Translations under genes and position numbers: made by a program
Shown here: piece by piece, positions 20,297 to 27,411 of the stretch
Layout: each line of letters opens with the position of its first letter
Numbering within the stretch: position 1 is the first letter of the stretch
The notes under the pieces: generated by a model
Database searches by the model: none
What the model was told of the DNA's origin: nothing
The model's input: only the letters and a program-made list of their open reading frames with translations
Source: Microcaldota archaeon
Lineage (GTDB): Archaea; Micrarchaeota; Micrarchaeia; Anstonellales; Bilamarchaeaceae
Assembly (NCBI GenBank): GCA_023248035.1
Contig: JAHFFJ010000005.1
Coordinates: 1 to 39,023 of the forward strand
Direction of reading: 5' to 3'
Length of the DNA stretch: 39,023 bases

Positions 20297-22288
20297 ATGA
20301 CAATGTACCAAAAACTAATAGTAATATTACTGATTTTTGCTTGTGTAGGTTTTGCTGGCTCTTTAAACTTTTCTTCCCCAACTCCAGATAATGGAAGCGC
20401 AGTTGGCAATAATTCAGTTGAGTTGAACCTTTCAATTACACAATCGAACTTGGCAAATTTTACCTGGAATTGGAATGGAACCAATCATACTTGTTATAAC
20501 AATTCATTGGTATTAATGTATGGTTTTGATAATTTATCCGCACTAAATGAAAATAATAACAATGTCACTGATTTGAGCAATTACAGCCATCATGGCCAGG
20601 TAATTGGACCGGTTTGGAACATATCGGGTAAATACGGCGGGGCATTTACTTTTGATGGAGTTAATGACCTTATAGAAACACCAAAATCTTCTAGTTTGGA
20701 AATTCAGAATATGACCATAGAGGCATGGATTTACCTTGACCCTTCACCAAATACCAGAAATACCATAGTTTCTTATGGTTGGGGTTCAACAAGTGGGGGG
20801 CCAGAAGATCTTTCTGGTGAATCTTATTCTCTAACTTACCATGCAGATATTGAAACTTTTAGATTGCGGCTCAAAAACAGTGCAGGAGCGAATATTATTG
20901 ATCTTTTAGATTCGGGCAGCATGCCATTGGCCAATGTTTCAGGATGGACATTCGTAACTGCAACATGGAATGGAACAGCAGGTAAAATATACAGAAATGG
21001 AGTTGTGGTAAATTCCGGAACCGGTTCTGGAACAATAAGTTATGTGGATGGTTCTGGTGTTAAATTAAGGGTAGGTAATTGGTTTGGGAATAATGAACGC
21101 TGGTTTAAGGGAAGTATAGATGAACCCAAGATTTACAATAAAAGCCTTAGCCAGGATGAAGTAATTCAGCATTATTATTCAAATCTTAAAAAATACACAG
21201 ATAATAGTTGGGAATTCTATTCAAATGAGCAGAATCTTTCTGATGATGTTTATACATATTATGGATACGCAGATGATGGAGTTGGTGAAGCCAATCAGAG
21301 CCAGACACAAACAGTGACAATAGATACCACGTCACCATATTTTAATTCAACGTATAGCCCCGAAGACAATTTTTCATCAGTAGTAAAGTTTCAGAATTTT
21401 AATTTTACGGTATATGATGCTTTAGCACCAACAATGAATTGTAGCCTGGTGATTGATGATTCAACAGTTTCCAATTTTACAGTAAGCAACAGTACATTAA
21501 CAACAGTCAGCACAACTCTTGCAGCAGGAGTCCGTTCATGGTATGTTTTGTGTAATGATTCAGCAGGAAACGGGAATCAGACGGCAACAAGAACAATAAG
21601 AATAATAGAACCCGAGCAAAGCAGCGTAAATAAGAAGCTAAAAATTTCAAAAGAGATTCTTTGCCCGGATAATGAACTTATAGTAACAGCAACAACGAGT
21701 GGAAACACCATAGGTGGAGTAGAAGTCGGTGTTGGTGATAAGAGCGATAAAACAGACAGTGATGGAAAAGTAGTTTTCAAATTAACTGAGGAGAAACAAT
21801 ACATAATAACTGCCTCAAAGGCGGGTTACAGTGATGCTTCGAACCTTAAAGTGCAATATACTTTATGCAAAATCCCCAAGGTTGTAGAATGTAGCAGCAA
21901 CAACGATTGCCCAACTAACAAATATTGCTCAGGAGATTCCTGTCTAGATATTAAGAAGGGGGTTTGTGGTATTATAACCAACCACACGTGGATAGCATAC
22001 CAGTGTTGTTTTGATTCTGATTGTAATGGTAAAATTTGTGATAACAATGTTTGTGTTCAACCTAAATTAGTAGAAACAACTCCGATTGTAGAAAAAGTAG
22101 ACGAACCAAAAGAGGCGGCAATAGAAACTACGATTAGCAAGGATAAAAAGGCAGAGCAACTATCGCCAACCCCCGAGCCACCAAAAGAGAAGGGTGATGG
22201 ATTCCCGATTTATTTCTTTATAATTCTTATAGCCTTTTTAGGTTTAGGATTATTGTTAGTTTTATATAAATCAGGAAGGAAAAAATGA
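20297..22288 (+). CDS. Secreted, membrane-anchored surface protein with LamG-type domain
   Basis: 663 residues. A signal peptide of about 20 residues (KLIVILLIFACVGFAG) is followed by a short Asn-rich linker, then a LamG/concanavalin-like domain (about 70-300; FTFDGVNDLIE, MTIEAWIYLD, WTFVTATWNG, GSIDEPKIYNKSLSQDEV are typical blocks). Next come an Ig-like part (about 315-430), a carboxypeptidase-regulatory-like domain (GGVEVGVGDKSDKTDSDGKV, about 475-520) and a Cys-rich section with two CxxNDCPTNKYC / CCFDSDCNGKIC-like modules (about 530-600). A Pro/Glu/Lys linker, one transmembrane helix (YFFIILIAFLGLGLLLVLY) and a short basic cytoplasmic end close the protein. More than a dozen Asn-X-Ser/Thr sites point to glycosylation. 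Probable role in binding carbohydrate or partner cells. TATA at about 20275 fits a leaderless start. Confidence 0.9.
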   Translation: MTMYQKLIVILLIFACVGFAGSLNFSSPTPDNGSAVGNNSVELNLSITQSNLANFTWNWNGTNHTCYNNSLVLMYGFDNLSALNENNNNVTDLSNYSHHGQVIGPVWNISGKYGGAFTFDGVNDLIETPKSSSLEIQNMTIEAWIYLDPSPNTRNTIVSYGWGSTSGGPEDLSGESYSLTYHADIETFRLRLKNSAGANIIDLLDSGSMPLANVSGWTFVTATWNGTAGKIYRNGVVVNSGTGSGTISYVDGSGVKLRVGNWFGNNERWFKGSIDEPKIYNKSLSQDEVIQHYYSNLKKYTDNSWEFYSNEQNLSDDVYTYYGYADDGVGEANQSQTQTVTIDTTSPYFNSTYSPEDNFSSVVKFQNFNFTVYDALAPTMNCSLVIDDSTVSNFTVSNSTLTTVSTTLAAGVRSWYVLCNDSAGNGNQTATRTIRIIEPEQSSVNKKLKISKEILCPDNELIVTATTSGNTIGGVEVGVGDKSDKTDSDGKVVFKLTEEKQYIITASKAGYSDASNLKVQYTLCKIPKVVECSSNNDCPTNKYCSGDSCLDIKKGVCGIITNHTWIAYQCCFDSDCNGKICDNNVCVQPKLVETTPIVEKVDEPKEAAIETTISKDKKAEQLSPTPEPPKEKGDGFPIYFFIILIAFLGLGLLLVLYKSGRKK

Positions 22289-22770
22289 TCGTACTTTTTA
22301 TAGCAACCAGTCTTGATGGATATATTGCACGTGAAGATGGTAAGGTGGACTGGTTATTTACAGACCAGGATTACGGCTATAAAAAATTCTACAAATCAGT
22401 AGATACAGTTATTATGGGCAGAAAAACTTACGAAAAAGCACTTGAATTCGAGACGCATCCATATAGCGATAAGGAAGTCGTCGTGTTCACAAAGAGAAAG
22501 ATACCAAACGTAAGATGTGTAGGAGAACCTATTTCTTTTATAAAAAATCTCCCACATTCAAAAAAGGTCTGGTTGGTGGGTGGGGGAGAAATCGTAAGAT
22601 TGCTACTTAAGGAGGATTTGATTAATGAAATAATACAGTATGTTCACCCGATAATACTAGGTGGGGGGATTTCACTTTTTAGTGGTGGAATTGAGAAAAA
22701 ACTAAAGCTTTTAAAGATAGCAAAGTATAGGAGCGGACTGATAAAACTCCATTATAGGTCAATGGGATAG
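22285..22770 (+). CDS. Dihydrofolate-reductase-like protein (RibD C-terminal family)
   Basis: 161 residues. It has IATSLDGYIAREDGKVDWL at the N-terminus, VIMGRKTYE in the middle and VWLVGGGEIVRLLL followed by HPIILGGGISLF, the standard NADPH-binding and substrate blocks of the RibD_C/DHFR superfamily. Such proteins reduce dihydrofolate or a pteridine/pyrimidine intermediate; which one is not clear. ATG overlaps the stop of the surface-protein gene by four bases (ATGA) and the channel gene follows after two bases, so all three may be one transcript although their functions look unrelated. Confidence 0.9.
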   Translation: MIVLFIATSLDGYIAREDGKVDWLFTDQDYGYKKFYKSVDTVIMGRKTYEKALEFETHPYSDKEVVVFTKRKIPNVRCVGEPISFIKNLPHSKKVWLVGGGEIVRLLLKEDLINEIIQYVHPIILGGGISLFSGGIEKKLKLLKIAKYRSGLIKLHYRSMG

Positions 22771-22772
22771 TT

Positions 22773-23429
22773 ATGGAACAGGCAACGAAGCTCAAGTATT
22801 TTCTACTTTCACTTGTCCTTGCAATAGTGTTTTACCCATTTTTAGAAGGTGGGGGTATAAATGAGATAATATTACAAGGCCTTTTTTCTGCAACTTTGAT
22901 ATTTGGAGTTTCAGTAATTAGTTCGGAAAAACATTTTTTGATTTCCCTTATATTGGCAATAGCTACATTTGCAACCGTTCTTGGGTTGATTATAGAAGGT
23001 AATTTGGGATGGTTAATAATTGCAAATTATATTTTTTCCATACTATTCTATTCTTTCATAATGATAAGGTTGCTCACCTACATCACGAGTTCGGTTAAAG
23101 TCCATAATGAGACTATTTATGCTGCAGTTTGCGTCTATCTCCTTATGGGGGCAACCGGAGGGATGATTTACTTGCTGATTGAGCAAGTACATCCAGGATC
23201 ATTCCTTACTCCTTACAAAGCGGAACAATTAACCAGGGCGGATTTGATTTATTTTAGCTATGTAACACTGACCACAACAGGTTATGGTGACATAATAGCT
23301 GCAAGTACGTATGCACGTTCTTTTGCTATTTTAGAATCCATAATAGGAGTTCTTTATGTAGCAGTACTCATTTCCAGATTGGTTGGTGGATATAGTAGGG
23401 AGAAGGATCGTAAAGTTTCTCAGAAGTAG
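22773..23429 (+). CDS. Potassium-selective ion channel subunit
   Basis: 218 residues with about five to six hydrophobic segments. The last two flank a pore loop with the potassium selectivity filter TTTGYGDI (Thr167 to Ile174). The pore helix begins FSYVTLT, and the inner helix FAILESIIGVLYVAVLISRLVG lies at about 187-208. There is no voltage-sensor Arg ladder and no cytoplasmic RCK domain; only a short charged tail follows. It should form a tetrameric potassium channel in the cytoplasmic membrane. Its stop codon is directly adjacent to the stop codon of the convergent glycosylase gene. Confidence 0.92.
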   Translation: MEQATKLKYFLLSLVLAIVFYPFLEGGGINEIILQGLFSATLIFGVSVISSEKHFLISLILAIATFATVLGLIIEGNLGWLIIANYIFSILFYSFIMIRLLTYITSSVKVHNETIYAAVCVYLLMGATGGMIYLLIEQVHPGSFLTPYKAEQLTRADLIYFSYVTLTTTGYGDIIAASTYARSFAILESIIGVLYVAVLISRLVGGYSREKDRKVSQK

Positions 23430-24059
23430 TTATTTCAATATTTTCCCGGTTTCGAGATACCATAAATAGAGATCAAGTTCCCCCTGGGTCATAGAAAGCC
23501 TTATGCAAAGCTTCTCAAGCTGCGCCTCAGTTTCCAAATAGATTTTTTTTGAGAGAGATTTTGATTTTGGCCGCTCAATTATTCCATACTCGGAAAGTAC
23601 ATCTATTACATGGAAATCGATTATGGCAAAACCATCATGACCGATGTTTCTTAGAAAGTGGCTTGCTTCCTTATAACCAAGCCCAAGGACATTTTCAACA
23701 AACCACTCACGCAAAACTGGCCCAGTATAGGTAGAGAGAATCCGATTTAACTCTTGGGAGTGCTTCCTTGCTTCTACAATATAACGTGCACGTGCATTTG
23801 GAAAGCGATAGCCAAGCGATTTGAGTTTAGCTGCAAGATCTTTCAGGGGAAGGTTGTGAAACCCATCCTCGATGGCTTTTTGTATCCTTATTGCCCCCTC
23901 AGAAGTATAGTTTGCAGTGAGAAGACAGAAGCAGAGTTCTTTGAAAATTTCTTGTTCACCTTCATTTCCCTTTAACCTGAACTCCTGCATGCGCCCGTGG
24001 ATAGTTTGGCCAAGATGACTTTTTCTTATTTCAATTATAGAGGTAATGAGCTTTTCCAT
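23430..24059 (-). CDS. ogg: 8-oxoguanine DNA glycosylase/AP lyase, Ogg2 type
   Basis: 209 residues, the helix-hairpin-helix glycosylase fold of archaeal Ogg2. The signature GLGYKEASHFLRN contains catalytic Lys130 in the hairpin, and FAIIDFHVID contains catalytic Asp148. The C-terminus ending LYLWYLETGKILK carries the family's terminal Lys. It excises 8-oxoguanine from DNA and cuts the strand by beta-elimination. The start codon overlaps the stop of the upstream cobalamin adenosyltransferase by one base, so they form a minus-strand operon, though the two functions are not obviously linked. Confidence 0.93.
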   Translation of the reverse strand: MEKLITSIIEIRKSHLGQTIHGRMQEFRLKGNEGEQEIFKELCFCLLTANYTSEGAIRIQKAIEDGFHNLPLKDLAAKLKSLGYRFPNARARYIVEARKHSQELNRILSTYTGPVLREWFVENVLGLGYKEASHFLRNIGHDGFAIIDFHVIDVLSEYGIIERPKSKSLSKKIYLETEAQLEKLCIRLSMTQGELDLYLWYLETGKILK

Positions 24060-24604
24060 TATTTACCCTTCCATATTATTTCTCCGACCTTTTTCTTGTA
24101 GTTGGCATAGCGGGCCATGGCGAATAAAAGATCACTTAGACGATTTACATAGACGATAATATCAGGGTTTATTTTTTCCTTATTTGAAAGTGAAACGATT
24201 GAGCGTTCTGCCCGCCTGCAAACCGTCCTTGCAAGATGGAGAAGGGATGATGTTTTGGTGCCACCTGGGAGAATGAAATTAGTAAGCGGGGGAAGTTCAG
24301 ACCACATCTGATCGATTTCTTTTTCGAATTCAGAAGATCGCATAGGGCTTATTGAGCGAACTTTGGTGTTTTTTGCAGAGAGTTCGGCACCGATGATAAA
24401 TAGATCGTTTTGTATTTTCTGCAATGACTCATACAGTGGAGCCAATGTAAGGTCGCGGTCATTAAAAGCTAATATGACACCGACCATGGCATTAAGTTCA
24501 TCAATGTCACCGTATGCTCCGACTCGTGGATCGTCTTTTTTGACCACAACACCACCAAAGAGCGAGGTATTGCCAGTATCACCAAATTTAGTATAAATAG
24601 TCAT
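24059..24604 (-). CDS. Cob(I)alamin adenosyltransferase, PduO type
   Basis: 181 residues. Visible family blocks are IYTKFGDTGNTSLFGG (3-18, ATP-binding region), YGDIDELNA, ILPGGTKTSSLLHLARTVCRRAER and VYVNRLSDLLFAMARYAN. It transfers the adenosyl group of ATP to cob(I)alamin to make coenzyme B12. No B12-dependent enzyme or corrinoid synthesis gene is in this window, so the cell probably salvages the cofactor and uses it elsewhere, for example in ribonucleotide reductase; that is inference. First gene of the two-gene minus-strand operon with ogg. Confidence 0.95.
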   Translation of the reverse strand: MTIYTKFGDTGNTSLFGGVVVKKDDPRVGAYGDIDELNAMVGVILAFNDRDLTLAPLYESLQKIQNDLFIIGAELSAKNTKVRSISPMRSSEFEKEIDQMWSELPPLTNFILPGGTKTSSLLHLARTVCRRAERSIVSLSNKEKINPDIIVYVNRLSDLLFAMARYANYKKKVGEIIWKGK

Positions 24605-24655
24605 AACTCAAATTGGCGGGGATAAAAATAAAAGGCGCTTTGGTTTAGTTAGGTC

Positions 24656-25279
24656 ATGACGATTATGGATGATTTTTCCCTTCTTCGTAAGAAAGGGTTT
24701 AGGCTACTGCCGTATGTACTAGCAGAAAATGAGGAAGAAGCAGCTAAAGCTGCAAAGAAAATAGGTTATCCAGTAGCTATGAAGATAGTTTCAGCACAGA
24801 TCAGCCACAAAACGGATATTGGCGGGGTTAAGGTAAATATCAAGAGTGAGGAAGCGCTTCGTCTGGCCTATAAGGAGGTAGTGAGCGCAGGTAAGGGTGC
24901 TAAATTGGATGGTATATTGATCCAGAAGATGGCACGCAAAGGCATTGAACTTATAGTTGGTGGGAAACGAGATCCGCAATTTGGCCATATGGTGGTTTTG
25001 GGACTTGGAGGGATATACGTAGAGATATTCAGGGATATAAGTGCAAGAATATGCCCAGTAACAAAAAAGGATGTTGAAGAGATGATTCTGGAACTTAGAT
25101 CACACCCACTTCTTGAAGGTGCACGCGGGGGCAAACCAATAAACAAAAAAATTCTCGAAGAACTAGTTGTTCGGGTATGTGGATTTATGCACGATGAGGA
25201 TATAGAGGAAATGGACCTTAACCCAGTAATATTTGATGAATATGGTTGCGATATTGTAGATGCACGATTTAGCAGGTAA
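24656..25279 (+). CDS. acdB: ADP-forming acetyl-CoA synthetase, beta subunit (ATP-grasp)
   Basis: 207 residues. ATP-grasp half of acetate:CoA ligase (ADP-forming), which makes ATP from acetyl-CoA or other acyl-CoA during fermentation. Blocks IGYPVAMKIVSAQISHKTD, GGVKVNI, DPQFGHMVVLGLGGIYVEI, PLLEGARGGKP and EEMDLNPV are characteristic; the SHKTD His is the likely phosphate-relay residue. It is about 20-25 residues shorter at the N-terminus than the Pyrococcus beta subunit as I recall it. TATA-like GATAAAAATAAAAG about 29 bases upstream supports a leaderless start at 24656. It is followed by acdA after four bases. Confidence 0.94.
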   Translation: MTIMDDFSLLRKKGFRLLPYVLAENEEEAAKAAKKIGYPVAMKIVSAQISHKTDIGGVKVNIKSEEALRLAYKEVVSAGKGAKLDGILIQKMARKGIELIVGGKRDPQFGHMVVLGLGGIYVEIFRDISARICPVTKKDVEEMILELRSHPLLEGARGGKPINKKILEELVVRVCGFMHDEDIEEMDLNPVIFDEYGCDIVDARFSR

Positions 25280-25283
25280 TTTT

Positions 25284-26663
25284 ATGATTCAAAAACTAAA
25301 ATATATTTTTAGCCCAAAGAGTGTAGCCATAGTTGGCGCTTCAGAAACACCAAACAAAGTAGGTAATGTCATATTGAGGAATTTTTTGGATAATAAGTTT
25401 AGTGGTAAGGTATATCCAGTAAATCCCAAATATGGAAAACTTTTTGGGCTTAGATGTTACGCTAAATTAGCCGAGATAGAAGGTAAGGTCGATTGCGTCA
25501 TAATTGCAACCCCTGCAGAGACCGTACCCGATATAGTGGAAGAATGCGTAGCTAAAAAAGTCGGGGGAGTAGTCATATTGAGTGGGGGATTTGAAGAGGT
25601 TAAGAGAAATGACCTTTCTGATAGGATAAAAGAGATTGCAAAAAAGAACGATCTTCCGATAATTGGACCAAATTGCTTGGGTGTTTTCAATCCATATAGT
25701 AAGGTAGATAGTATTTTCCTGCCGATGTACAAACTTGAGAGGCCTAAGCCGGGTAAAATTGCATTTATAACACAAAGTGGGGCAGTCGGCTCTACAGTTA
25801 TGGATTTGGCAGCGTATTATGGAATAGGCATATCAAAATTCATATCATATGGAAATGCCACGGTGTTGGATGAAAGTGACTATCTGGAATATTTAATGCA
25901 TGATAGGGAAACGGAGATAATAATATTGTATATGGAAGGTGCCAAAGATGGTAGAAAACTATTAGAACAAATGAAGAAAGTAAACAAAGTAAAACCAATA
26001 ATAGCACTTAAGGCAGGTAAAGGAGCTGGAGGAGCTGCCGCTGCACGTTCACATACTGGTAATATTGCTGGAAGTTATCTTGCTTATAATGCCGCATTTA
26101 AGCAGGCAAAGGTCACTGAAGCAGATGGAATAATTGAGATTTTTGATTTTGTTAAAATATTTGACCAGCCAAAACCAAAAGGAAATAGAATTGGAATAAT
26201 AACGAATGGTGGAGGCATTGGGGTACTGACTACGGATTATATAGAAAATGAAGGACTCAAACTCGCACAATTTAGTGAGGAAACAAAAAAAGAACTCGCA
26301 AAAATACTACCGACTTATGGTACAGTAAATAATCCGCTCGATTTGGTAGCTGATGCGGGAATTGAAGCGTATAACAAGGCTATTGAAGCCATGATGAAGG
26401 ATCCGAACATAGATGCCCTTATCATAATAGTGTTGACACAAACTCCACCCATAGATGAACGAATAATACACGTGCTTACAAAAGCTTCTGATGATAGGCG
26501 AAAACCGATAGCAACAATTTCTATAGGTGGAAGTTATACTGAAACTTATAGGAAAATACTTGAAAGTAAAGGAGTACCAAGCTATAATTCACCCCAGGCT
26601 GCAGTTAGGGCAATGGAACGTTTAGTCACTTATGCTAACTATTTGAATAGGTTAAAGAAATAA
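25284..26663 (+). CDS. acdA: ADP-forming acetyl-CoA synthetase, alpha subunit
   Basis: 459 residues: CoA-binding domain (about 1-130; FSPKSVAIVGASETPNKVGN, VDCVIIATPAETVPDI) and two succinyl-CoA-ligase-like domains. The phosphorylated histidine is His257 in AAARSHTG, the same number reported for the Pyrococcus furiosus enzyme. ATG 25284 is preferred over an in-frame ATG at 25260 inside acdB: AGGT lies just upstream at 25274-25277 and the family starts near MxxLxxIFxPKSVA. With AcdB it forms the enzyme that conserves energy from acyl-CoA. After the gene comes a long non-coding block where the base-composition bias of the plus strand reverses. Confidence 0.95.
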   Translation: MIQKLKYIFSPKSVAIVGASETPNKVGNVILRNFLDNKFSGKVYPVNPKYGKLFGLRCYAKLAEIEGKVDCVIIATPAETVPDIVEECVAKKVGGVVILSGGFEEVKRNDLSDRIKEIAKKNDLPIIGPNCLGVFNPYSKVDSIFLPMYKLERPKPGKIAFITQSGAVGSTVMDLAAYYGIGISKFISYGNATVLDESDYLEYLMHDRETEIIILYMEGAKDGRKLLEQMKKVNKVKPIIALKAGKGAGGAAAARSHTGNIAGSYLAYNAAFKQAKVTEADGIIEIFDFVKIFDQPKPKGNRIGIITNGGGIGVLTTDYIENEGLKLAQFSEETKKELAKILPTYGTVNNPLDLVADAGIEAYNKAIEAMMKDPNIDALIIIVLTQTPPIDERIIHVLTKASDDRRKPIATISIGGSYTETYRKILESKGVPSYNSPQAAVRAMERLVTYANYLNRLKK

Positions 26664-26881
26664 TTTTCCGTTCGCTCGCCTGAAGGCTAAACCCCGTAGT
26701 GTTTTCCGCTTGCGCCTATACCAAACAAATGACGCGAACTAACGATTTAAGGACAACAGCATCGAGATTCGTTCGTTTTCAAGCGCGCGTTTTGATGTTA
26801 AAGAAAAAGAATTTGCACCGATTAAACTGCTCGAGTCGGTAGTTCTTGGCGCGTAGTTAAACAAAAAAATAAAAAGAGAAA
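26664..26881. other. GC-richer non-coding block, possible structured RNA
   Basis: About 200 bases between acdA and an oligo-T run, clearly richer in G+C than the surrounding sequence up to about 26860, with hairpin-forming pieces (for example ACCGA...TCGGT, 26817-26840). TTCGCTCGCCT..GAAGGCT here resembles TTCGCTCGCCTTTGAGGCT in intron 2 of the tRNA-Val gene. No coding frame, tRNA T-arm or C/D boxes were found. Confidence 0.4.
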
Positions 26882-26891
26882 TTTTTTTTTT
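26882..26891 (+). terminator. T10 run
   Basis: Ten T residues on the plus strand after the GC-richer block; a likely stop for transcription coming from acdA or for a separate RNA. Confidence 0.5.
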
Positions 26892-26984
26892 CCCAGTTGA
26901 TAAATACACCTACCACAGACGCTAGGTAGATTGGTGTGGGAGGGGTCAGAATTCGACTAATATTATATGGTTGTTTGTTTGTTT

Positions 26985-27008
26985 TATATGTAACTATAGT
27001 TACATATA
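26985..27008. repeat. 24-bp perfect palindrome
   Basis: Every base of the first half TATATGTAACTA is matched in the second half TAGTTACATATA. It lies in a very AT-rich stretch 94 bases before the Cas2-like gene and at the point where plus-strand GC skew changes sign. It could be an operator or a recombination/resolution site. Confidence 0.9.
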
Positions 27009-27102
27009 TAAATAATAAAGAATATAATTCTTTTATCACATTTTATTTTTTCGTTTTTTTTATATTTTTTAATTATTTTTTATTTTGGGGGTTTCCGTTA
27101 GT

Positions 27103-27351
27103 ATGGTTGATTTTATGCAGGTACTTTACATTTACGATCTAAACGCAAAGGATAAGGTCAAATTTAACCGCCTAAAAAGAAAATTTTACTATCACTTGAA
27201 TAAACTACCAATAAAAAACGATAGTTGGAAGACCAAATCCACATTAGCAGTACCATTAAAAATGGAAAAAATGCTCGATGCCTTCTTCAAGGTGTTCAAA
27301 AGCTCAGTAATAGTCTACAAGGCTTATACAGAGTCAATAGAAGAACTCTAA
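27103..27351 (+). CDS. Small Cas2-like protein, solitary
   Basis: 82 residues. Predicted order is strand QVLYIYDLN with an Asp at its end, a long basic helix KDKVKFNRLKRKFYYHLNKL, strand KSTLAVPL, helix MEKMLDAFFKVFK, then strand SSVIVYKAY. This is the beta-alpha-beta-beta-alpha-beta layout and length of Cas2/VapD-type ferredoxin-fold proteins, and the YD after the first strand is where Cas2 has its metal-binding Asp. There is no cas1, no CRISPR repeat array and no other cas gene nearby, so a free-standing nuclease-like or toxin-like role is as likely. ATG 27103 is chosen over a TTG at 27085. The assignment rests on pattern only. Confidence 0.5.
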   Translation: MVDFMQVLYIYDLNAKDKVKFNRLKRKFYYHLNKLPIKNDSWKTKSTLAVPLKMEKMLDAFFKVFKSSVIVYKAYTESIEEL

Positions 27352-27370
27352 TCCTAACTTATCGTTCTAT

Positions 27371-27411
27371 TAGTGGAATTATGGGGTGTCTCTATAACTC
27401 CAATTCCACTA
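27371..27411. terminator. Inverted repeat between convergent genes
   Basis: TAGTGGAATT (27371-27380) and AATTCCACTA (27402-27411), 10-bp perfect arms with a 21-base loop, between the small Cas2-like gene and the end of pheT. It covers the last pheT codons. Possibly a two-way transcription stop. Confidence 0.55.

Noticed and set aside
26664-26881. A second intron-containing tRNA
   Set aside because: No split T-arm or acceptor pair could be found on either strand although short GC-rich words resemble those of tRNA-Val intron 2.
26880-27100. Replication origin
   Set aside because: The direction of the skew change fits a terminus better, there is no orc1/cdc6 gene in the window, and no repeated ORB-like motif was seen.
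26857-27142. Two short open frames around the 24-bp palindrome
   Set aside because: They consist of AT-rich low-complexity codons in a non-coding stretch and show no protein-like pattern.
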